Assembly (NCBI GenBank): GCA_937922705.1
Contig: CALAIW010000026.1
Location: forward strand, 1-64,000
DNA from: an uncultured bacterium
GTDB lineage: Bacteria; Atribacterota; Atribacteria; Atribacterales; Caldatribacteriaceae
DNA: 64,000 nt
Reading direction: 5' to 3'
The notes under the pieces are model-generated. The model was not told the origin of the DNA and did no database searches. It worked only from the letters and a program-made list of their open reading frames with translations. Each line of letters starts with the position of its first letter. Positions within the stretch are counted from its first letter, which is position 1. Shown in pieces: positions 49,382-57,554 of the stretch. The translations under genes were made by a program, and so were the position numbers.

Positions 49382-51316
49382 ATGAAAGCAAAAATCGTTA
49401 CCGTCCTTCTCCTTGTATTTTGGAGTTTCCTTTTTGTCTTTGGAGCAAGAGGAAAGGACGACGCATGGCATTTTCTCTTCGTTACTACCCTGATACACAG
49501 CCGGGCTAAAGCCTTAGCCCAAAGGGCAGTTATCTCAAGCCTCGAGAAAGAGAAAATCCTTGGCGACCATCTTGCCTTACTCTGTCTTGAACGCTGCAAC
49601 CCTCCAAAAGAGGAAAAGGCACGTCTCCTTGACCTTCTTGAGCACTTCTTCCCTGAGTCCCCTGTTTCGTTCCATGCCGCGCTATTCTCCGCCCAAAAAG
49701 AACAATCCTTTTCCTTTGCCATCCGCGCCCTACGCCTTGCACCAAGTGAGGAAGAGAAGCTCTCTGCTTTTGAAACCCTCTTTGTCCTTCTCAAAGAGAA
49801 GGGATTCTACCACGAAGCAGCGCTACTCCTTGCCCGAATGTACCGGGATTTTCGCGACCAGACAACCGTAAAGACCCGACGCGAAATGCTCCCACTTCTT
49901 CCTTTCCTCACTCCTGAATCGTTTTCTCCCCCCTCGCGCCTGTCCCTTGCCGAACTCTTTTTGTCCTTGGGTTTTCTCGGAAAAGCCGAGGAATTTTTGG
50001 CCACCCTTGAAGATGCCTTCCTCCTCAAGGCGCGCCTCTTCCTGCGAAAAGGAGACCTTAAAGCCCTAGAAAGGCTCCTCGAAGGGCAAAAAGAGAGCGA
50101 AGACGTTCTCTGGTACCGGGCTGTCCTTGCGCAGCGAATGGGACGCCAGCTCGATGCCCTATCCCTCTATGAGGAACTCCTCACCCGTTTCCCTCAAAGC
50201 GCCTACGCCCTGAACGCTCTCAGGAACATTGCCTCTATGTACAAGGCACAGGGCCAAACCAAAGAGTACATCGCGACTCTGGAGCGAGCAGTGCGTCTTT
50301 TCCCTCGTAATGGGTCACTCCTTTCGGACCTCTTTTTTGCTCTCTACGAGAGTAAGGACCTTACCAAAGCCCAGAATGTCCTCCGTGACCTTGCCGCCAT
50401 CCCAGAATGGCGAAATCAAGCGCTTTTTTGGAGTTTTAAAATCTCCCAAGACACCTCCTATCTGGCCACAATCCTTGAAGAATCCCGTCTTGACTATTAC
50501 TACGTCAGGGCCTCCCAAATTCTGGGTCATTCTTCACCCTTTAAAGAAGAAAAACCGCCTCCTCTTTCCCTCTCCGAACCTCTTGCCACTTCCTGGACGC
50601 GGTACCGCTTGCTCTCTTCCTTCCGTCTCTGGCACAATGCTGCCATTGAACTCTTGTCCCTTCTCCGCCGGGACCCTAAAAACCCTTCCCTGCTTCTTGA
50701 AGCCTCCCTTCTCCTTGCTCAAAGAGGTCTCTATCCCAAAAGTATCCGCCTTGCCCTTCGCCTCTTTCCCGAAAAGGGAAAAATTCCGGAGTTCGCAGGA
50801 AAAGCGTACTATCCCCTTGCCTTTTTCAAAGACATAGAGAAATTCGCTTCCCAGCACAATCCCCCTCTTGATCCGTACCTCATCCTTGCCCTGGTGCACG
50901 CCGAAAGCCTCTTTGACCACGAAGCGGTCTCCATCGCTGGAGCCATAGGCCTTGCCCAGGTTATGCCTCAAACTGGAGCCTGGGTCATCGAAAAGGGATG
51001 GGTGCACCTTGGAAGGAATCCAGAAAACATTGAGGACGCTTTACGCAACCCCAAGGAAAACCTTGCCATCGGGATAGCTTACCTTGCCTACCTTTTCCGA
51101 AGATTCGAAAAAGACGTGGTCCTTGCCCTCTGCGGGTACAACGCCGGTCCAGGGAGAGCCGATGAGTGGCAGAAACGTCTCCCCCCAGACCGAGATATGT
51201 TCATCGAATCAATTCCCTTCCCCGAAACGAAAAACTACGTCAAAAAGGTTCTCACCAACTACTTTGCCTACACCGCCCTGTACCGTGGGGTCACTGCATT
51301 TCCAAATACTTTTTAA
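49382..51316 (+). CDS. lytic transglycosylase with TPR-like superhelix
   Basis: A 644-residue exported murein hydrolase of the Slt70/MltE type. Residues 1-23 are a signal peptide (MKAKIVTVLLLVFWSFLFVFGARG). About 450 residues of helical TPR-like repeats follow, for example SLYEELLTRFPQSAYALNAL. The catalytic SLT domain lies near 480-640: ALVHAESLFDHEAVSIAGAIG with the catalytic Glu, GLAQVMPQTG, and GYNAGPGRADEWQ. It would cut peptidoglycan with formation of anhydromuramic ends. It starts at ATG without a Shine-Dalgarno site. The final 26 bases overlap the antisense DUF4432 gene. Confidence 0.93.
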   Translation: MKAKIVTVLLLVFWSFLFVFGARGKDDAWHFLFVTTLIHSRAKALAQRAVISSLEKEKILGDHLALLCLERCNPPKEEKARLLDLLEHFFPESPVSFHAALFSAQKEQSFSFAIRALRLAPSEEEKLSAFETLFVLLKEKGFYHEAALLLARMYRDFRDQTTVKTRREMLPLLPFLTPESFSPPSRLSLAELFLSLGFLGKAEEFLATLEDAFLLKARLFLRKGDLKALERLLEGQKESEDVLWYRAVLAQRMGRQLDALSLYEELLTRFPQSAYALNALRNIASMYKAQGQTKEYIATLERAVRLFPRNGSLLSDLFFALYESKDLTKAQNVLRDLAAIPEWRNQALFWSFKISQDTSYLATILEESRLDYYYVRASQILGHSSPFKEEKPPPLSLSEPLATSWTRYRLLSSFRLWHNAAIELLSLLRRDPKNPSLLLEASLLLAQRGLYPKSIRLALRLFPEKGKIPEFAGKAYYPLAFFKDIEKFASQHNPPLDPYLILALVHAESLFDHEAVSIAGAIGLAQVMPQTGAWVIEKGWVHLGRNPENIEDALRNPKENLAIGIAYLAYLFRRFEKDVVLALCGYNAGPGRADEWQKRLPPDRDMFIESIPFPETKNYVKKVLTNYFAYTALYRGVTAFPNTF

Positions 51317-52385
51317 AGGCCTCAATCTCTTGAGGTCCCTCAACAATGCCAATTTCCAGGGTAATTTTTCGGACCTCCCCAGGTTTCAGGAAAACGAGCC
51401 TCCCCTCTTCCCGCTCCTTCTTCCTTCCCAGGGGGAAGCAGTTTCCCGGCTCCATTCCCACAACATACTCCCCTTCTCCCATCATCTTCCACTCGGTGAA
51501 ATAGGGAAGTTCCTTCGGATCAAATTTCACATACACTCCAAGTCCCAGATTCTCGTTGAGAAGAAGCGATGCCCCGAAACCATCCTCTAAAGTCTTTGGG
51601 TAGTGGAGGTATACCTTTTCAAAGTACCCTTTCTGCGGAGCGTGGAAGCGGTCCCACTCTTCCTTTCCATCCTCTGCCCAGTGGTCCCGAGGAACTGTCT
51701 TCGTTACAGGAAGGAGGAGACGACTCCCCTCATCGAGAAGGGGATAGCCGATGTTGATGTGGTAGAGGATCATAAAGGGACTTTCGATGTGACCCTCGTT
51801 GGCCACCTGGTCCTCAATGTGGATGACCTTTTCCCCAAGGCGACTCCATATCTTCCGGGTGAGAACCAGTTTCTCTCCAAAGACAATAGCTTCCCGGATC
51901 TTCCCCTGAACCCACATGATGTACTCATCGCCCTGCCAGGCCCCATCGGCATACACATTCCCCGCCGGAAGGTACGAGGCTCGTCCATGAAGCCCAAGGT
52001 CTTCTTCCTCCAAGCGGTGTACAAGGGTTGAGGTATCACGACAGGGTGCTCCCGCATAGGAGAGACCACAGGTGTTCATAAGTCCTCCATGAAAACCCCG
52101 GAGCCATCCAAATCCCTCTGGCTCAAAGAGGAAAGGAGAAAGATTGTGGGTTCCTGACCTCCAGCCAACGCTTATGCCCTTGTACGTTGTCCAAGCAATG
52201 TCCATACCCCGGTCAAGGAGAACCGTATAGAAGAGACCACTGCCCGTATTGACCTCAGCAATCCGTACCCCCCGTTCAAGACCGTCAAGGAGTTCGGCAA
52301 CCCTCACTCCTCCAAGCTGCGAAAGGTCACCAACCCGTCTTAGGATTTCTTCTCGAGTCATCTGCTTCCCAAAAATCGTGGCCAT
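51291..52385 (-). CDS. aldose epimerase-like protein (DUF4432 type)
   Basis: A 364-residue protein with the galactose-mutarotase beta-sandwich look. LLDRGMDIAWTTYKGISVGWRSG near residue 57, GFHGGLMNTCGLSYAGAP near 98, and YHINIGYPLLDEGSRLLLP with a likely catalytic His match DUF4432 proteins, which are annotated as aldose-1-epimerase relatives. Substrate unknown. It lies 12 bases after ftsZ on the same strand, an unexpected partner, and is convergent with the lytic transglycosylase gene. Confidence 0.85.
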   Translation of the reverse strand: MATIFGKQMTREEILRRVGDLSQLGGVRVAELLDGLERGVRIAEVNTGSGLFYTVLLDRGMDIAWTTYKGISVGWRSGTHNLSPFLFEPEGFGWLRGFHGGLMNTCGLSYAGAPCRDTSTLVHRLEEEDLGLHGRASYLPAGNVYADGAWQGDEYIMWVQGKIREAIVFGEKLVLTRKIWSRLGEKVIHIEDQVANEGHIESPFMILYHINIGYPLLDEGSRLLLPVTKTVPRDHWAEDGKEEWDRFHAPQKGYFEKVYLHYPKTLEDGFGASLLLNENLGLGVYVKFDPKELPYFTEWKMMGEGEYVVGMEPGNCFPLGRKKEREEGRLVFLKPGEVRKITLEIGIVEGPQEIEAFKKYLEMQ

Positions 52386-52397
52386 GTCGCTCCCCCC

Positions 52398-53690
52398 TCA
52401 TCTCCGAAAAAATGGAAAACCATTGCTTCCCCGGCGCTCCTGAGAAGCGCTTTTTCGAGCCGTTTCCCTCAAAAAGGCAGGGACATCAATGTCATCGTCA
52501 ATGATAATGCGACTCTCAATGTCCTCTTCCTTTCCTCCAACAAGAGGAACAAACTCCTCTTCGCGCTTTTCTGCCTCAAAACGGGTAGCAATAACCGTCA
52601 CCACGACTTCGTTAGAGAGCGTCTCGTCCACTTTGCACCCCCAGAGAATATCCACATCCGTCCCTGCGGCATGTTTCACAAAGTTCACGATTTCGGTGAC
52701 CTCGCTTAAGGTCATATCCGGACCGCCTGTGACATTGAGAATAACCGACCGCGCTCCTTTTACCGAAATTTCAAGCAGAGGACTGTTGATGGCCTCTTCG
52801 GCTGCCTGTTTTGCCTTTTCCCTTCCTCTCCCATTGCCAATCCCAATAAGCACCATTCCAGCACCACTTAAAACCGTTCGCAAATCGGCGAGGTCGAGGT
52901 TAATGTCCTGAGGCGAGGTAATGAGGTCGGTAATTCCTCGCACCGCCTGATACAGGACGTGATCTGCAACTTTAAACGCCTCCTGAAGGGAGGTATCCTT
53001 TTTAGCCACTTCAAGAAGGCGTTCATTAGGAATAACAATGAGGGCATCCACAACTTCCTGGAGCTTACGAATACCCTCTTCTGCCTGGTTGCGACGCCGC
53101 ACCCCCTCAAAGCTAAAGGGTTTGGTCACCACCCCAATGGTTAAAGCCCCCGCCTCTTTGGCTAAAGAGGCAATAACCGGTGCAGCTCCTGTACCCGTCC
53201 CCCCTCCCATACAGGCAGCGATAAACACAAGGTCCGCATCCTCCACCACCTGCAGGAGTTTATCCCGGTCTTGTTTTGCCGCCTCTTCACCAATTCGGGG
53301 ATCACCTCCTGTGCCCAAACCTCGGGTAAGGTTGAAGCCAATCTGGATTTTTTCAGGAGCAAGGGACCGCTTAAGGGATTGGACATCGGTATTCACCGCC
53401 ACAAGGTCAACGCCGTCTAATCCCGCTTCAATCATGTGGTTTATGGCATTATTTCCTCCACCACCAACTCCAATGACTTTAATGGTGGCAACACGCTCTT
53501 CTGCTCTTTTCTCTCTTGGCCTTTCCGAGGGTTTCTTGGCAGCGGATTTTTTGCTCTTTGAGGACCTGGAGGGGGAGAGAGAGACATCCACATCGTCATC
53601 CTTTTTGAGGTCTTTCGTAGTGTCCCGAATGAGTTCCCTCTTAAAATCAAGTCTTTCGGAAAAGCCTCTTTTTAGGCTTTTCTTTTTCAA
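52398..53690 (-). CDS. ftsZ: cell division GTPase FtsZ with basic N-terminal extension
   Basis: A tubulin-like GTPase of up to 430 residues that forms the division ring. VIGVGGGGNNAINHMI, NTDVQSL, the GTP-binding GGGTGTGAAPVIASLAKE, and DLADLRTVLSGAG are typical. The C-terminal peptide DDIDVPAFLR, which binds FtsA or other partners, is present. The first 68 residues are unusual, rich in Lys, Asp and Ser. The frame starts at TTG 53690 (AGGTGA six bases upstream) and overlaps parA by 44 bases; a GTG at 53591 with AAGGA seven bases upstream would give 397 residues. It is outside any dcw cluster. Confidence 0.95.
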   Translation of the reverse strand: MKKKSLKRGFSERLDFKRELIRDTTKDLKKDDDVDVSLSPSRSSKSKKSAAKKPSERPREKRAEERVATIKVIGVGGGGNNAINHMIEAGLDGVDLVAVNTDVQSLKRSLAPEKIQIGFNLTRGLGTGGDPRIGEEAAKQDRDKLLQVVEDADLVFIAACMGGGTGTGAAPVIASLAKEAGALTIGVVTKPFSFEGVRRRNQAEEGIRKLQEVVDALIVIPNERLLEVAKKDTSLQEAFKVADHVLYQAVRGITDLITSPQDINLDLADLRTVLSGAGMVLIGIGNGRGREKAKQAAEEAINSPLLEISVKGARSVILNVTGGPDMTLSEVTEIVNFVKHAAGTDVDILWGCKVDETLSNEVVVTVIATRFEAEKREEEFVPLVGGKEEDIESRIIIDDDIDVPAFLRETARKSASQERRGSNGFPFFRR

Positions 53691-54453
53691 GCCGAATCAC
53701 CTCTTTTGCTAAAGCAAGGTAATTTTGAGCCCCCATGGATGTGGGCTCATACTCAATAACTGGCATACCATGACTCGTCGCCTCAGCAAGGGCGATATTC
53801 CGATGAATAATGGTCTCAAACATCCGATCCCCAAAGTACTCCCGAACTTCTTCAATAACCTCCCGGTAGAGGTTGGTACGAGTATCGGCAATGGTGATGA
53901 GAACATACACTTCAGGATCGTGTTTCAAATTTTCCCGCATGAGTTCCAGAGTTTCCATGAACTCCTCAATTCCTCTCAAGGCAAAGTAGTGGGGCTGGAT
54001 GGTGATGATGACTTCGCGACAGGCCTTGAGAGCGTTAATGGTGAGGATACCCAAAGAGGGTGGACAATCGATGAGAATGTAGTCGAAGGAGAGATTGGCT
54101 CGCTGAATACTGTTATTCAAAAAATCTTCCCGCCCAATTTTGTCGATTAAACGGTACTCAGCACCGGCAAGATCAATATTTGCTGGAGCAAGATAGAGGT
54201 TTGGAGTCCGGGTAGGGATAATAACGTCTTTGAGCTCAAGGCGATAGGGACTTTTCGGAGGTTCAAGGACATTCAGGATAGTCTTATCGAATTCATTGGG
54301 TTCAAATCCGAGACCAAGAGTGGAGTGCGCCTGGGGATCCATGTCAATAATGAGAACCTGCCGAGCGTGATAGGCCAGTGATGCTCCCAGATTGATACAC
54401 GTTGTAGTCTTCGCCACCCCTCCTTTTTGATTAGCAATAGCGATAATCCTCAT
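53647..54453 (-). CDS. parA: ParA-family chromosome partitioning ATPase
   Basis: A 268-residue Walker-type ATPase (Soj/ParA). MRIIAIANQKGGVAKTTT carries the deviant Walker A lysine, followed by LIIDMDPQAHSTLGLGF (Walker A' region) and YILIDCPPSLGILTINAL (Walker B). The ATG 54453 has GGGAGG five bases upstream; the frame continues 32 codons further without support. No parB is adjacent. Pairing with ftsZ suggests coordinated segregation and division; a MinD-like role is less likely because no C-terminal amphipathic helix of MinD type is seen. Confidence 0.94.
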   Translation of the reverse strand: MRIIAIANQKGGVAKTTTCINLGASLAYHARQVLIIDMDPQAHSTLGLGFEPNEFDKTILNVLEPPKSPYRLELKDVIIPTRTPNLYLAPANIDLAGAEYRLIDKIGREDFLNNSIQRANLSFDYILIDCPPSLGILTINALKACREVIITIQPHYFALRGIEEFMETLELMRENLKHDPEVYVLITIADTRTNLYREVIEEVREYFGDRMFETIIHRNIALAEATSHGMPVIEYEPTSMGAQNYLALAKEVIRLEKEKPKKRLFRKT

Positions 54454-54512
54454 AAATCCTCCCCAAACACCAAAAAACAAAAACCCGGTATCCAAGCTCC
54501 GCTTACTTTTAA

Positions 54513-54563
54513 ATGATAACACATCCTCAGGGGATTGGAAGACCCCCACCTTTCGAGTACAAT
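54513..54563. promoter_or_regulatory. divergent promoters sharing a -35 box (parA and TGS GTPase)
   Basis: On the + strand TTGGAA (54535-54540), 17 bases, TACAAT (54558-54563) precedes the GTPase gene. On the - strand the same hexamer reads TTCCAA, followed after 16 bases by TATCAT (54518-54513), ahead of parA. Confidence 0.5.
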
Positions 54564-54581
54564 GAAAAAGGGGCGAAGGTT

Positions 54582-55574
54582 ATGCCGGCGAATCTCCCAC
54601 CACAGTACTTTGAGGTAGAAGCCAAATATCGAGCGGCAAAAACTCCCGCTGAGAAACTCGAGGCTCTCGAAGAAATGCTTGCGGTTATCCCCAAACACAA
54701 GGGAACCGAAAAACTCCAGGCCGAAATCAAGCAAAAAATCGCCAAGCTCAAAAAAGCTCAGGCCCAGGAAAAGCGCAAAGGGGCAACCCATGACCCCTTC
54801 CTCATCGAAAAAAGTGGTGCCGCACAAATTATTCTCTGTGGTCCCCCAAACACTGGAAAATCCACGCTCCTTTCCCTCCTCACCAACGCCCGCCCAGAAA
54901 TCGCCGAGTACCCTTTCACCACCTTTTACCCTACCCCCGGAATGATGGATTACGAGGATGTGCAGATTCAGCTTGTGGACTTTCCCCCCTTCAGCGGTTC
55001 AGAGCTTGAAGGCCCCATGGCCAGCGCTCTTCGAAGGAGCGACGGTGCGATACTCCTTTTCGATGCCCAAAGCGATACCCTCCTTGAGGATATTGAAAAC
55101 ACCTTGAACCTCCTCTCCCAAGGGAAAATCCTTGCTGGAACACAACCCCTTCCCCTTCCCTCTCCCTCCTGGCATTTCCTTCCCTCCCTGCTTCTTCTCT
55201 CCAAGGTGGAGAACCAGGACGCAGAAGAAAAGGTTTCGGTGATTCTTGAGCTGTACCGCGACCGCTTTGAAGTTTTGGGAGTATCTCTGAAAGACTTTGC
55301 CCCTTACCGGGACAAGGTGAAAGAAGCCATATTTCGCATAAGTGGCATCATCCGTATCTACAGTAAACCCCCGGGGAAACCTCCAGACCTTTCCCGCCCC
55401 TTTGTCCTCAAAAAGGGGAGCACCGTCTCTGACCTTGCTGAGGCCATTCACAAGGACTTACTCCTGCGCCTTAAGGGAGCCCGGGTCTGGGGTTCGGCAA
55501 AATTTGGAGGGCAACTCGTCCCACCCGATTACGTCCTTCAGGACAAAGACATTGTGGAAATCCGTACATCCTGA
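54582..55574 (+). CDS. OBG/DRG-like GTPase with TGS domain
   Basis: A 330-residue P-loop GTPase. A helical N-terminal region of about 75 residues (KTPAEKLEALEEMLAVIPKH) precedes G1 GPPNTGKSTLLSLLTNA near residue 90. G3 is DFPPFSGSE rather than DxxG, and the G4 position reads SKVENQ rather than NKxD, so guanine specificity may be weakened. A TGS domain at residues 270-330 (PFVLKKGSTVSDLAEAIHKDL) ends the protein, as in DRG and OBG relatives. Likely ribosome- or RNA-associated. The 3' end overlaps the radical SAM gene by 37 bases. Confidence 0.85.
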   Translation: MPANLPPQYFEVEAKYRAAKTPAEKLEALEEMLAVIPKHKGTEKLQAEIKQKIAKLKKAQAQEKRKGATHDPFLIEKSGAAQIILCGPPNTGKSTLLSLLTNARPEIAEYPFTTFYPTPGMMDYEDVQIQLVDFPPFSGSELEGPMASALRRSDGAILLFDAQSDTLLEDIENTLNLLSQGKILAGTQPLPLPSPSWHFLPSLLLLSKVENQDAEEKVSVILELYRDRFEVLGVSLKDFAPYRDKVKEAIFRISGIIRIYSKPPGKPPDLSRPFVLKKGSTVSDLAEAIHKDLLLRLKGARVWGSAKFGGQLVPPDYVLQDKDIVEIRTS

Positions 55575-56548
55575 AGGAAGCACTGGGTATCTTCTCCAAA
55601 GGGATTTCCCAAAACTCCGTACGCCAACGCCCGACACCCAAGGCATCCGCGAACCTCACAGATTCTGCACTTCCCCTCAAGGTACTGGCGACTCTTAAGT
55701 CTTACGATGTATGGGTGCTCGATAAGACTTTTGAGGCTTTCTTGACCAATGTTTCCAAGAGGTATAGGCAACCGCCGGCAGGGGAAAAGCACGCCATCGG
55801 GCATAAGGCAAAAAGACTCCCCGAGACTACAGGGTGCCCCAAGAAGGCTCACCCCATCCTGAAACTCCACCCAGAAGGCTTTGTAGGGAAGAAGGGACCC
55901 AAGGGGAATATCCATTTCACAGAGTTCACAAAGGGTCCGAAGGAATGCCTCCCACTCTCGCTTTCCAAGAACTTCCTGAGCCATACCCTTTCCGATACCC
56001 TCGGGCACAAACCGCTCAAAAATGATTCCGTGAACCCCAAACTCCCGGAAAAAGGCAAAAAAGGCTGGAACTTCAGAAAGGTTTCCCTTGTGGAGGGTCA
56101 TCATGAGGACAACGCGAAGGGAACTGGCACAAAGGTGCTCAAGAGCCTGCAAAACTCTCCGAAAAACCCCTTTCCCCCGAATGGCGTCGTTCGTCTCTTC
56201 CATCCCTTCAAGGGAAACCTTTACGGTCGTGAGCTTTGAAAAGGAGGAAAGCCGCGCCACAACTGGAGCGTCAATCTTCAGAGCATTGGTGATAAGCATG
56301 ATTTCAAGAATTCGAGGGTGAGCCTCGAGCATTTCCAAAAGGCGAAAAAGGTCTTCTTCGAGAAGAAGCGGCTCTCCACCGGTGATATTGAGGACACTGG
56401 AACGCGAAAGCTCCTCAAGCCCAAGAAGGAGCCGCTCCGCCAAAGCACGGAGCCTTCCTGGGGTTTCGTCCTGAAAAGTTTCCTGGTAACAGTGACGACA
56501 CCGCAAGTTACACCGATTGGTTATATGCCACTGGAAATCAAGAGTCAT
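55538..56548 (-). CDS. radical SAM protein with SPASM domain
   Basis: A 336-residue radical SAM enzyme. CNLRCRHC near residue 13 is the SAM cluster motif, followed by NITGGEPLLLEE and KVSLEGMEETND. The C-terminal half has a SPASM-type cysteine array, C-x7-C...C near GVLFPCRRLPIPLGNI and CRICEVRGCLGCRALAYG, binding auxiliary clusters. Such proteins mature ribosomal peptides or act as enzyme-activating anaerobic maturases. No precursor peptide is recognisable next to it. ATG 56548 is preferred to TTG 56554; it overlaps the dehydrogenase gene by 11 bases. Confidence 0.9.
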   Translation of the reverse strand: MTLDFQWHITNRCNLRCRHCYQETFQDETPGRLRALAERLLLGLEELSRSSVLNITGGEPLLLEEDLFRLLEMLEAHPRILEIMLITNALKIDAPVVARLSSFSKLTTVKVSLEGMEETNDAIRGKGVFRRVLQALEHLCASSLRVVLMMTLHKGNLSEVPAFFAFFREFGVHGIIFERFVPEGIGKGMAQEVLGKREWEAFLRTLCELCEMDIPLGSLLPYKAFWVEFQDGVSLLGAPCSLGESFCLMPDGVLFPCRRLPIPLGNIGQESLKSLIEHPYIVRLKSRQYLEGKCRICEVRGCLGCRALAYGVLGNPFGEDTQCFLQDVRISTMSLS

Positions 56549-57554
56549 AGACAATCTGGACCTTTAGGCGGTCCTTGTTGGTGAGCACTTCTTCCAAGGC
56601 ATCGCCAAAGCGCTCAAGGGGATACTGAGAGGAGATAAGGTCCCGCACATCAATAGCCCCGCTCCCAAGAAGGTTCAACGCATACTGCATGGTCTTTTTC
56701 ACCGCAAAGGACCCTACAATATGGAGGTCCCTTCGGAAGACTTCGTACGGTTCAAGGCGCATGGAAGCACCCCGTGGCGCTACCCCAAAGAGGAGAAAGG
56801 TTCCATCCGGTTCGAGGTAGTCAAGGGCTTTCTCCATAACTTCAGGAATGCCGGTGGCATCGACCACAACCTCAAAACCAAAGGGGGCAATTTCTCTAAG
56901 GCGCTTTTTTTCGCTTCCATCAGCCCGAAGCGCTTCATTGGCTCCCCGCCTGAGGGCCAGCTCAAGCTTCTTCTCACTGATATCCACCACGATAACCTCT
57001 GATGCTCCCGAAACCCGAAAAAGGGAAAGGAGCAAAAGCCCAATAGGACCGGCACCAAAAATGAGTACCTTTTCACCCGGCTTTATACGGCTTCTCTGTA
57101 CCCCATAAACTGCACAGGCTAAAGGTTCAGCCATCGCCCCTTCCGAAAAACTCAACCTCTCCGGCAAGGGGAAAACGCACTTTGCTGGGACAGTGAGGTA
57201 CTCGGCGAAAGCGCCGCTTCGGGTCACTCCTACGGCGGCAAAATTCAGACAGTGGTTGTTCTTATTGATTTTACAAAAATAGCAATGGTCACAGAAAATA
57301 TTAGGGTCTGCCGTAACCCGCTCCCCCACCGTAAATCCCTCCACTCCCTCTCCCAAAGCGGCAATCTCTCCGGCAAACTCGTGTCCAGCAACGATGGGAA
57401 AGTCCTGGAAGTACTCCCCCCGGAGAATATGGATATCGGTACCACAGATTCCCGCTGCCCGAACGCGGATAAGAACCTCTCCCGGGCGAGGAGAGGGCAC
57501 AGGAACTTCTTGAATGCTAAAGCGATTCCTTCCCTCAAAGACGCACGCTCGCAT
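56538..57554 (-). CDS. zinc-dependent medium-chain alcohol dehydrogenase (sorbitol/threonine type)
   Basis: A 338-residue MDR enzyme. The catalytic zinc site is ICGTDIHILRG and GHEFAGEIAALGEG; the structural zinc loop is DPNIFCDHCYFCKINKNNHC. The nucleotide motif GAGPIGLLLLSLFRVSGA and VVDISEKKLELA indicates NAD preference. The overall pattern fits polyol or threonine dehydrogenases. The start at ATG 57554 has GGGAGG seven bases upstream, and it overlaps the symporter gene by 20 bases, so uptake and oxidation of one substrate are probably coupled. Confidence 0.92.
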   Translation of the reverse strand: MRACVFEGRNRFSIQEVPVPSPRPGEVLIRVRAAGICGTDIHILRGEYFQDFPIVAGHEFAGEIAALGEGVEGFTVGERVTADPNIFCDHCYFCKINKNNHCLNFAAVGVTRSGAFAEYLTVPAKCVFPLPERLSFSEGAMAEPLACAVYGVQRSRIKPGEKVLIFGAGPIGLLLLSLFRVSGASEVIVVDISEKKLELALRRGANEALRADGSEKKRLREIAPFGFEVVVDATGIPEVMEKALDYLEPDGTFLLFGVAPRGASMRLEPYEVFRRDLHIVGSFAVKKTMQYALNLLGSGAIDVRDLISSQYPLERFGDALEEVLTNKDRLKVQIVYDS

